Part shown: positions 58,241 to 64,000 of the stretch, piece after piece
Layout: each line of letters starts with the position of its first letter
Numbering within the stretch: position 1 is the stretch's first letter
Source: Owenweeksia sp965214115
GTDB lineage: Bacteria > Bacteroidota > Bacteroidia > Flavobacteriales > Schleiferiaceae
Reading direction: 5' to 3'
DNA length: 64,000 nucleotides
Assembly: GCA_965214115.1 (NCBI GenBank)
Contig: CBDCAU010000005.1
Span: 62,001 to 126,000 of the forward strand
The notes under the pieces: generated by a model
Seen by the model: the letters and a program-made list of their open reading frames with translations, nothing else
Databases searched by the model: none
What the model was told of the DNA's origin: nothing
Position numbers and translations under genes: made by a program

Positions 58241-58277
58241 AAAGAATTGGGACTTTAGAAAGATAGACGGATGGATT

Positions 58278-59330
58278 TCACCCCCGCCCCGCCATCTGCC
58301 TTTCCGCCGCCTTCCTGAATTCGTGCAGTTTCCGCATCAGCAGCTCTTTCGGCAGGTGCTCGGTGATATATTCCGCCACGCGGATGTTGGTCTGGTCGAG
58401 TTGCAAAAGTTCGATTTGCTCGGAGTTGCCCTCGGCGCAGAGAATCAGGCCGATGGGCTGGTGTTCGCCCTCTTCGGTTTCGTGCTTTTCCAGCCAGCGG
58501 AGGTAGAGTTCCATCTGGCCTTTATAACCCGCTTGGAACGCGCCGATTTTCAAGTCCAAAGCCACCAGCCGTTTCAGCTTGCGGTGGTAAAAAAGTAAAT
58601 CCAGATAAAAGTCTTTGTTGTCGATGACCATTCTTTTCTGCCGCGCCACAAAGGCGAAACCCGCCCCCAGTTCCAAAATGAAATTTTCGATTTTGCGGAG
58701 AATCGCCGCCTCCAAATTCTGTTCGGAATAGGTGTCTTTCAAATTCAAAAAATCCAAAACATAATGGTCGCGGAACACCAAATCGATGCTCAAAGTATCT
58801 TCGTCCCGCAGGTTTTTCAGTTCCTGTTTGGCCAGCTTTTCAGGCTTTTTGCTGATGGCCGTTCTTTGGAAAAGCATCGAGTCAATTTTGCCGCGCAAGG
58901 TTCGCACACTCCATCTTTCTAGCTTGGCCATTTCCGCGTAGAAGTCGCGCTCCGTCTCGTTTTCGATGAAAATCAATTTTCTTAAATGAGACCAACTCAA
59001 TTCGATACACAGTGTGTATACAATTCCCTTTTTGGGAAAAACCTCAGCCAAGCGCCGACAATGTCGCAATTGCTGAATACTCCACCCTTTTCCAAATTCT
59101 TCTGTCAATTTTGCCGAAAGCGACTGCAGAACTTGCTTCCCATATTCCGCCCGCTCATTTTGCAGAATGTCCTCGTTTATGCGCTTGCCGACGTTCCAAT
59201 ACGTCATCGTCAGTCCAGCGTTCACGGCCTGCGCTACGTTTTGGCGGCCTTCTTCAATCAGTTGGCGGATAGAGCGGAAAAGCGAATTGCCGCCCGCACC
59301 AAACGGGTCGTTTTTCTCAAGGTTTGCCAT
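58278..59330 (-). CDS. DUF1016 (YhcG-type) PD-(D/E)XK nuclease
   Basis: The protein has 350 residues from the ATG at 59330. The N-terminal DUF1016 domain is visible as VNAGLTMTYWNVGKRINEDI, YGKQVLQSLSAKLTEEFGKG and WSIQQLRHCRRLAEVFPKKG. The C-terminal nuclease part has VIDNKDFYLDLLFYHRKLKR and LVALDLKIGAFQAGYKGQME, that is D-x(n)-D-L-K in place of E-x-K. Such proteins occur near restriction-modification and defence genes. No methylase is nearby. It is convergent with the HEPN-like gene. Confidence 0.9.
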   Translation of the reverse strand: MANLEKNDPFGAGGNSLFRSIRQLIEEGRQNVAQAVNAGLTMTYWNVGKRINEDILQNERAEYGKQVLQSLSAKLTEEFGKGWSIQQLRHCRRLAEVFPKKGIVYTLCIELSWSHLRKLIFIENETERDFYAEMAKLERWSVRTLRGKIDSMLFQRTAISKKPEKLAKQELKNLRDEDTLSIDLVFRDHYVLDFLNLKDTYSEQNLEAAILRKIENFILELGAGFAFVARQKRMVIDNKDFYLDLLFYHRKLKRLVALDLKIGAFQAGYKGQMELYLRWLEKHETEEGEHQPIGLILCAEGNSEQIELLQLDQTNIRVAEYITEHLPKELLMRKLHEFRKAAERQMAGRG

Positions 59331-59479
59331 TGGAAATAATTTGCACCAAAAGAAACACAAAAAAAGATGAAACACAATTCTCAACGCCGTGGAAAAAATT
59401 CAGGATCAAATGGACACTTTATTTTATAGGGCGGGTGATTATCCAAAATAACTAGTTGCTGCGGCTTTAAAAAATCCGA

Positions 59480-59510
59480 TTTGGAGATGTCGAATTTTTT
59501 GCTACTTTAG
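59480..59510 (+). promoter_or_regulatory. Bacteroidota promoter of the candidate small RNA
   Basis: TTTG (59480-59483), a 19-base spacer, then TACTTTAG (59503-59510) fit the -33 and -7 consensus. No protein start follows on this strand within 5 kb. Confidence 0.6.
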
Positions 59511-59515
59511 ACGGC

Positions 59516-59630
59516 CTTAACGAGGAGCTTCAATTATAGGGAAATAGGGTTAGTAATCTTCAAGGGAGACCAACCACGTTAAGACAACAAGCCCCCGCTG
59601 CCACTGGCAACGGGGGCTTGACAATTTTCA
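59516..59630 (+). ncRNA. Candidate structured small RNA
   Basis: Starting just after the promoter, CTTAACG (59516-59522) pairs with CGTTAAG (59577-59583), closing a loop of about 54 bases. A strong hairpin (59588-59620) then ends the transcript before ACAATTTT. The predicted length of about 115 bases, a clean promoter and a lack of coding potential support a non-coding RNA. It does not show the SRP, tmRNA or RNase P landmarks I know. Confidence 0.5.
59588..59620. terminator. Long GC-rich hairpin, probably bidirectional
   Basis: CAAGCCCCCG pairs with CGGGGGCTTG, and inside it TGCCA pairs with TGGCA. It can end the small RNA on the plus strand and, 96 bases past the sdhB stop, the sdh transcript on the minus strand. 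The U tracts are weak on both sides. Confidence 0.65.
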
Positions 59631-59633
59631 ACC

Positions 59634-59712
59634 AGTTGTCAGTTATTAGGTGTCAGGTGTCAGTCCTATCGTAAGGGACATTGCTGACTGCCAACTGAAA
59701 ACTGCCGACTGT
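59634..59712. repeat. CAGTTGGCAGTC-type dispersed repeat
   Basis: TGCTGACTGCCAACTGAAAA and CTGCCGACTG at the right end are the reverse complement of the repeat at 34039-34065. CAGTTGTCAGTTATTAGGTG lies at the left end. Confidence 0.7.
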
Positions 59713-59715
59713 CTC

Positions 59716-60468
59716 CTACTTCTCCTTCACCACGTTCGCCGTCAAATACTCACGGTTCATCCGGGCAATGTTTTCCAGTTTGATGTCTTTGGGGCATTCC
59801 GCCGAGCAGGCGCCCACCCAAGTGCAGCTCCCAAAACCTTCGATGTCCATTTGCTTGACCATATTCTGCACGCGACGCTTGTTTTCCACTTCGCCTTGCG
59901 GCAAAAGGGCAAAGCGCGATACCTGCGCGCCCACGAACAGCGCCGCCGCCGCATTGGGGCAGGCCGCCACGCAGGCTCCGCAACTGATGCAAGTGGCCGA
60001 GTTGAACGCCTCGTCGGCATTCTTTTTTTCGATGGGGATAGCATTGGCATCCAAGGTGTTGCCGCTGGTGTTCACGCTAATGTAACCGCCGGCCTGCACC
60101 ACGCGGTCAAATGCCGTACGGTCCACCACCAAATCTTTGATGATGGGGAACGCCTTGGCACGGAACGGCTCGATGACGATGGTGTCGCCGTCCTTGAACT
60201 TGCGCATATGGAGCTGGCAAGTAGTCGTGCTGCCCTCCGGCCCGTGCGGGTGCCCGTTGATGAACATATCGCAGGAGCCGCAAATTCCCTCGCGGCAGTC
60301 GTGGTCAAAGGCCACGGGGTCTTCGCCCTTGGCCACCAGTTGCTCGTTCAGCACGTCCATCATCTCGAGGAAGGACATATCGCCTTCCACGTCGGAGAGT
60401 TGGTAGTCGGTGAATTTCCCCTTGGTGCCGGGGTTGGGCTGGCGCCAGATTTTTAAGTTTAGTTTCAT
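59716..60468 (-). CDS. sdhB: Succinate dehydrogenase/fumarate reductase iron-sulfur subunit
   Basis: A 250-residue protein with all three clusters. C58/C63/C66/C84 (CREGICGSC ... TTTC) bind the 2Fe-2S. CISCGACVAACP binds the 4Fe-4S. CTWVGACSAECPKD, with the upstream C, binds the 3Fe-4S. It passes electrons from the FAD subunit to quinone at the inner membrane. Its start lies only 10 bases after the stop of the nuclease gene at 60479, while its natural partner sdhA is 2.4 kb upstream. It must therefore be read through the cassette or use a promoter inside it. Confidence 0.96.
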   Translation of the reverse strand: MKLNLKIWRQPNPGTKGKFTDYQLSDVEGDMSFLEMMDVLNEQLVAKGEDPVAFDHDCREGICGSCDMFINGHPHGPEGSTTTCQLHMRKFKDGDTIVIEPFRAKAFPIIKDLVVDRTAFDRVVQAGGYISVNTSGNTLDANAIPIEKKNADEAFNSATCISCGACVAACPNAAAALFVGAQVSRFALLPQGEVENKRRVQNMVKQMDIEGFGSCTWVGACSAECPKDIKLENIARMNREYLTANVVKEK

Positions 60469-60478
60469 TTTAAAAATG

Positions 60479-60913
60479 CTATAAAATTTCGGTGAGGTTC
60501 TTCTTTATTTGAAATTGGTGGTTCGTGAGTTCCAAAAGTCGTTTAAACAAAGGGTCGTTTTGTAAAATCTTAGGTGTCCTATATTTATTGGCTACCATCC
60601 GAGCCATTATCGTATTTTCTTCAAAACATTTTTTTGAATCCCTAATGGTAGCAAGTAATTGCTTTAAGCCTTCACGAATATTACCGCCTTTTAATTCAAT
60701 AAAAATAGCTGAATTATCTACCAATAAAAGATAATCGCATTTTATATTCTTTTCGGAGCTTTCATATACGCAATTTTCTATATCAACTTTATAATATTTC
60801 TTTCGGTTTGGATTGTCAATGCGAAAGGTGCTTTTTCCGCCTTGCGGGTCTATCCAAGAATCTTTCGGCTTATGCAATTCCCTTCTACACTTTTTGATTT
60901 GGTCACATATCAT
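60479..60913 (-). CDS. Small PD-(D/E)XK-type nuclease-like protein partnered with the AAA ATPase
   Basis: A 144-residue protein. The central part reads KCDYLLLVDNSAIFIELKGG, with D60 and E73-L-K75 forming a D-x12-E-x-K signature. It is followed by REGLKQLLATI, where Q85 fits the helix that packs on the active site. The N-terminal 45 residues are basic (RRELHKPKDSW, NPNRKKYYKV). Start and the ATPase stop overlap by 4 bases, so the two are coupled. Composition is AT-rich. I infer a DNA- or RNA-cleaving effector. No named family was recognised with certainty. Confidence 0.75.
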   Translation of the reverse strand: MICDQIKKCRRELHKPKDSWIDPQGGKSTFRIDNPNRKKYYKVDIENCVYESSEKNIKCDYLLLVDNSAIFIELKGGNIREGLKQLLATIRDSKKCFEENTIMARMVANKYRTPKILQNDPLFKRLLELTNHQFQIKKNLTEIL

Positions 60914-62133
60914 CCAGCCATTTTTTCAAGTTGAAATTCCATTCTCAAAAATTCTTCGAAACTTTCATTCACCATATCGGAAGCCGCATCTATATAATCT
61001 TTGTCAATTAAAGTGTCCTCTCTAAGCATCAAATCGGTCTCTTGGCCTTCGTTCAAATAATAGGCATTGATTTCTTTTTGGTCTATCCAGTATTTTTCTT
61101 CGACAATCTTATTGGTTTTACCCTTAAATATTCCTTCATTTTCAGTCCCTACTTTTTCTGCCATCATTAGGTTTTCCAAGGCGGTTAGAATATAGGGGCT
61201 ATGTGTAGTAATCAAAAGAGAATGCCCAAATTCATTCACATATTCCACCAAAAATTCCATCAGTCTTTTTTGCGAAGTGGAAAGCAAGTTCTGTTCAGGT
61301 TCTTCAATCAAAAAAGTCCGTTTTCGGTTTTCAAAAAGACTGAAATATTTTAATACCAAAACGATGGGAATAGCCGATTTGAAACCGCTCGCCCCTTGTG
61401 CCAATCTTACAAAGGAATCTTCCCCTTTGGTTTTGATATAGCCTTCGCCGTCCACGTTTTTGTATATCAAATTCAATGGCTCAATCGCCGTTTCTTCTTT
61501 GAAGCTCGCGCTAATCCTGCTCAGTTCCGCTAATTGCTCAAATAACTTATCATTCAAATTGGGGCGATTCCCTAAAGAAAAAATGGATTGCAACCCTCTT
61601 TCCGTGGGAAAATAAAAAGGGTTGCTCATTACATTTTTCACATCATTGGTCAGAAAAGAATAGGGAATATTCCAATCCTTCAAGTCATACTTAACATCTT
61701 TATCTTTTGGCAACAAATTTTTATAACTATCAAAGAGGTTTTTAAACCTTTCTGACTTTGGAAAAATCTCGGGCAAAAAAACATTTATTTCCGATTTCCA
61801 ATCCTCTTTAATAAAGACATCCTTGATAATTTCCTCCCGATATTTTACCTCTAATCTATAGTCTGAATTTTCATATTCTATATAACTTTTCTCATTTTCA
61901 AATCCACCTAAACCCCAATCTCTTAAGGCCTTGTTGGAGAAGCTACTCTTGTAATTTAAAAGAGCAACAGAATTATCCACGATATAACTGAAATCTCGGC
62001 AAATCGCCAGCACCTTCGCCACCGTACTCTTCCCGCTGGCTTGCTCACCTATCAAAATGGTAATCTTCCCCAGTTCCAATTCCACCGATTGGATGGGGCC
62101 GAAATTTTTGATGATGAGTTTTTCTTTTGCCAT
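60910..62133 (-). CDS. AAA/ABC-type ATPase (AAA_15/OLD-like, without TOPRIM)
   Basis: A 407-residue protein. LIIKNFGPIQSVELELGKIT and Walker A G29-EQASGK-S36-T open the ABC-like head. RLAQGASGFKSAIPIV resembles the signature region. RTFLIEEPEQNLLSTSQKRL is Walker B with the D-loop. LLITTHSPYILTALENL holds the switch His. Between them lies about 200 residues of helical insert. No TOPRIM or HNH domain follows, unlike OLD nucleases and Gabija. Nuclease activity would have to come from the coupled gene at 60479. Such ATPases sense or load on nucleic acid in phage-defence systems such as Septu and PARIS. Confidence 0.88.
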   Translation of the reverse strand: MAKEKLIIKNFGPIQSVELELGKITILIGEQASGKSTVAKVLAICRDFSYIVDNSVALLNYKSSFSNKALRDWGLGGFENEKSYIEYENSDYRLEVKYREEIIKDVFIKEDWKSEINVFLPEIFPKSERFKNLFDSYKNLLPKDKDVKYDLKDWNIPYSFLTNDVKNVMSNPFYFPTERGLQSIFSLGNRPNLNDKLFEQLAELSRISASFKEETAIEPLNLIYKNVDGEGYIKTKGEDSFVRLAQGASGFKSAIPIVLVLKYFSLFENRKRTFLIEEPEQNLLSTSQKRLMEFLVEYVNEFGHSLLITTHSPYILTALENLMMAEKVGTENEGIFKGKTNKIVEEKYWIDQKEINAYYLNEGQETDLMLREDTLIDKDYIDAASDMVNESFEEFLRMEFQLEKMAG

Positions 62134-62167
62134 TTCAAAGTGCTCGGTTGTTAGGTGTTGGTTGTCA

Positions 62168-62187
62168 GGCTGAGCGCAGTCGAAGCC
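62168..62187. repeat. Dispersed repeat GGCTGAGCGCAGTCGAAGCC
   Basis: This common intergenic repeat type lies in the 63-base gap between the DUF2442 gene and the ATPase gene. Confidence 0.7.
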
Positions 62188-62196
62188 ATCTTTTTT

Positions 62197-62475
62197 CTAA
62201 TTTAAAATGCTTTCCTTTTCTTGTTCCAAGCTCCATTCATAAATCGCATCCGCGCAAAAGTCGATTCCGTTCGGCCATTCCAATGCGCCCAGTTTGGTTA
62301 TCTTGACTTTTGCAAACAACTCTTCATCCAGCATTTCCATATAAATGCTGGGTTTTCCATTGCTCCATTCGCGGAATTTTTGCTCAAAATCCACTTGACG
62401 AACTTCACCATCTTTAAATTTCAAGTCCAACTCAAACGGCCGGATGCTGATTATTTCAGCAATCTTTTTCATCAT
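62197..62475 (-). CDS. DUF2442 protein
   Basis: A 92-residue protein. IISIRPFELDLKFKDGEVRQ, DEELFAKVKITKLGALEWPN and GIDFCADAIYEWS match DUF2442. It overlaps the DUF4160 gene upstream by 4 bases. DUF4160-DUF2442 pairs are frequent and have been suggested to be toxin-antitoxin-like, but this is not firmly shown. It is part of the cassette between sdhA and sdhB. Confidence 0.88.
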   Translation of the reverse strand: MMKKIAEIISIRPFELDLKFKDGEVRQVDFEQKFREWSNGKPSIYMEMLDEELFAKVKITKLGALEWPNGIDFCADAIYEWSLEQEKESILN

Positions 62476-62696
62476 TTTAATGGGTCAATTTTTCCAAAGT
62501 TCGGATAATCCGAAACAGCTTCTTCCCAACTTTCATACAACTCTTCTTTATGAATCTCTGCCCAAGCTTGCACCAATTTAAGAGGCTTTTTTGGCAACTC
62601 CCCGTTCATTATTTCTCTGGTTTCAATTTTGATTTGTGCTTCAAACTCCGCATACACGGCGTGAAAATGCGGCGGATTATGGTCGTGCGGATACAT
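62472..62696 (-). CDS. DUF4160 protein, start codon apparently lost
   Basis: From the first ATG (62696) the product has 74 residues beginning MYPHDHNPPHFHAVYAEFEA, the DUF4160 core. The same frame upstream encodes PELSRFYGISIY, the usual beginning of the family. Where a Met would stand there is AAG (62735-62733), so the natural start seems to have changed from ATG to AAG. The frame is closed by TAA at 62759-62757. Translation may now begin at the internal ATG and lack 13 residues. A weak promoter-like pair (TTTG at 62781-62778, TAAATTAT at 62759-62752) lies just upstream. Confidence 0.8.
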   Translation of the reverse strand: MYPHDHNPPHFHAVYAEFEAQIKIETREIMNGELPKKPLKLVQAWAEIHKEELYESWEEAVSDYPNFGKIDPLK

Positions 62697-62793
62697 ATAA
62701 ATTGAAATCCCATAAAATCGGCTCAGTTCCGGCTTTTCTACTATTTTAAAAATAATTTACGCCCCACTTTTCGCACCCAAACTGACAACCGAA

Positions 62794-62872
62794 TTGCAAT
62801 TGAATTACTACCGAATTACAACCAATTACTCAATTACCAATTACCAATTACTTACTCATTATTACCTATTCC
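62794..62872. repeat. Degenerate AATTAC-rich tract
   Basis: Repeated AATTAC words (AATTACCAATTACCAATTAC near 62834 and several single copies) fill the space between sdhA and the DUF4160 gene. It may be a junction of the inserted cassette. No gene is visible. Confidence 0.65.
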
Positions 62873-64000
62873 CTACTTATAACTCCTCGTCTTCAACTCC
62901 ACCGCCTCAAACGTCAGTTCCTCTTTATTCAATTTCGCCTCGCTCGGGTCGCCCGTCCATTCCCACGCGGAAACAAACGCAAATTCTTCGTCGCGGCGGA
63001 GGGCTTCCCCTTCTTCCGTTTGGTATTCTTCGCGGAAGTGGCCGCCGGCGGATTCTTCGCGGGTGAGGGCGTCTTGGCACATCAGTTCGCCTAATTCCAA
63101 GAAATCCGCCACGCGCATCGCCTTGTCCAGTTCGGGGTTCATTTCTTTGGCGCCGCCGGTTACTTTCACGTTTTCCCAAAAGTCTTTGCGCAGCTCGGCG
63201 ATTTCCTTCATCGCGCTTTTCAAATCCTCGGCGTTGCGGCTCATCCCGCACTTTTCCCACATTATTTTCCCTAATTTTTTATGGAAATAATCCACCGAAT
63301 GTTCGCCATTGTTGTTCACCAATTTTTCGATGGTTTCGCGAACTTCATTTTCGGCTTTTTCAAATTCCGGTGTGTCAGTAGAAATTTCGCCCGTGCGGAT
63401 TTCGTCGGCCAAATAATCGCCCACGGTGTAGGGAAGCACAAAGTAGCCGTCCGCCAAACCTTGCATCAGCGCGGAAGCGCCGAGACGGTTCGCGCCGTGG
63501 TCGGAAAAGTTGGCCTCGCCCAGCGCGTAAAGTCCTTTGACCGTGGTCATTAGATTGTAATCCACCCAAGTGCCGCCCATCACATAATGCACCGCTGGGT
63601 AAATCATCATTGGCGTTTCGTAGGGGTTTTGGTCCACGATTTTCTCGTACATCTCGAAGAGGTTGCCGTATTTGGCCTCCACCGCTTTTTTGCCCAGTTC
63701 TTCAATTTTCTCGTCGGACGGATTGTCGATGCCCTGCACTTTGGCCTCGGTTTTCCCGTAGCGTTTTATCGCCGCAGCGAAATCCAAAAAGACCGCCTCG
63801 CCCGTTTTATTCACGCCAAAACCCGCATCGCAGCGCTCTTTGGCGGCACGGCTGGCCACGTCGCGCGGCACGAGGTTTCCAAAACTCGGATACCGCCTTT
63901 CCAAATAATAATCGCGCTCGTCCTCGCTCAGTTCGGTGGGTTTTTTCTCGCCCTTGCGGATGGCTTCGGCGTCCTCCTTTTTCTTCGGCACCCAAATGCG
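62873..64000 (-). CDS. sdhA: Succinate dehydrogenase/fumarate reductase flavoprotein subunit, C-terminal part
   Basis: The last 375 residues are visible; the N-terminus lies beyond the right edge. YPAVHYVMGGTWVDYNLMTT and GLYALGEANFSDHGANRLGA are the dicarboxylate-binding and FAD-contacting segments near the catalytic Arg/His. The C-terminal helical domain (ELRKDFWENVKVTGGAKEMN, ESAGGHFREEYQTEEGEALR) follows as in SdhA. The enzyme oxidises succinate to fumarate. sdhB would normally follow directly, but a four-gene cassette separates them. Confidence 0.95.
   Translation of the reverse strand, partial: RIWVPKKKEDAEAIRKGEKKPTELSEDERDYYLERRYPSFGNLVPRDVASRAAKERCDAGFGVNKTGEAVFLDFAAAIKRYGKTEAKVQGIDNPSDEKIEELGKKAVEAKYGNLFEMYEKIVDQNPYETPMMIYPAVHYVMGGTWVDYNLMTTVKGLYALGEANFSDHGANRLGASALMQGLADGYFVLPYTVGDYLADEIRTGEISTDTPEFEKAENEVRETIEKLVNNNGEHSVDYFHKKLGKIMWEKCGMSRNAEDLKSAMKEIAELRKDFWENVKVTGGAKEMNPELDKAMRVADFLELGELMCQDALTREESAGGHFREEYQTEEGEALRRDEEFAFVSAWEWTGDPSEAKLNKEELTFEAVELKTRSYK

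Noticed and set aside
59516..59630. Identification of the small RNA as SRP RNA or tmRNA
   Set aside because: The conserved SRP loop and the tmRNA tRNA-like ends are absent.

Overview
The window looks like a chromosomal segment of a member of the Bacteroidota, probably from the Saprospiria/Chitinophagia side, though this is inferred from gene content only. Pointers are type IX secretion (Por) C-terminal sorting domains, ECF sigma/anti-sigma pairs with Bacteroidota-style membrane anti-sigma factors, a full Bat (BatA-E) operon, a fused alpha/beta 2-oxoacid dehydrogenase E1, LytS/LytTR-type signalling, and promoter boxes resembling TTTG-N19-TAnnTTTG. No rRNA, tRNA, CRISPR array, integrase or transposase was recognised.

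Layout. 1-7.5 kb (minus strand): two ECF sigma modules. The first runs sigma, anti-sigma, then two envelope proteins, one of which carries a six-fold 11-residue repeat. The second runs sigma, an anti-sigma fused to an outer-membrane barrel, and a T9SS-secreted propeller protein. 7.6-12.1 kb: T9SS protein, RNase R, small coiled-coil membrane protein. 12.2-19.1 kb: secreted M1 peptidase, a LytS/LytTR two-component pair, and a T9SS YD-repeat gene broken by a frameshift and a stop. 19.2-32.7 kb: metabolic and housekeeping genes, including metallo-beta-lactamase-fold hydrolase plus glycosyltransferase, peroxiredoxin, arginine decarboxylase next to a deoxyhypusine-synthase-like enzyme, PdeM phosphoesterase, two Uma2 genes (one frameshifted), fructosamine kinase and a large hybrid histidine kinase. 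33.0-42.0 kb: the moxR-DUF58-bat operon. 42.1-46.4 kb (minus): an arsenic operon read as arsR, arsI-like lyase, MIP channel, arsC, cation/proton antiporter. 46.7-53.5 kb: DCC oxidoreductase, DUF819 transporter-like protein, an AT-rich SppA/SDH-like protease with a small partner, M28 peptidase, DUF433/DUF5615 toxin-antitoxin-like pair, YkuK-like protein. 53.7-59.3 kb: 2-oxoacid dehydrogenase E1 and an accessory stretch with lipoproteins, a DUF2442 pseudogene, a HEPN-like pair and a DUF1016 nuclease. 59.5-64.0 kb: a candidate small RNA, then the succinate dehydrogenase genes sdhA and sdhB, which are split by an AT-rich four-gene cassette (DUF4160, DUF2442, AAA ATPase, PD-(D/E)XK-like nuclease).

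The most interesting points are the ATPase-nuclease cassette inside the sdh operon (a defence-system candidate), the structured RNA candidate with a clean promoter near 59.5 kb, and a family of about 115-165 bp MITE-like elements bounded by C5/G5-rich inverted ends. Two copies of that element sit in frame inside an anti-sigma gene, and pieces of it or similar repeats form parts of several other proteins. Five genes carry single lesions (lost start, +1 insertion, Trp codon turned to TGA). These may be real decay or consensus errors in the assembly, and raw reads would decide.
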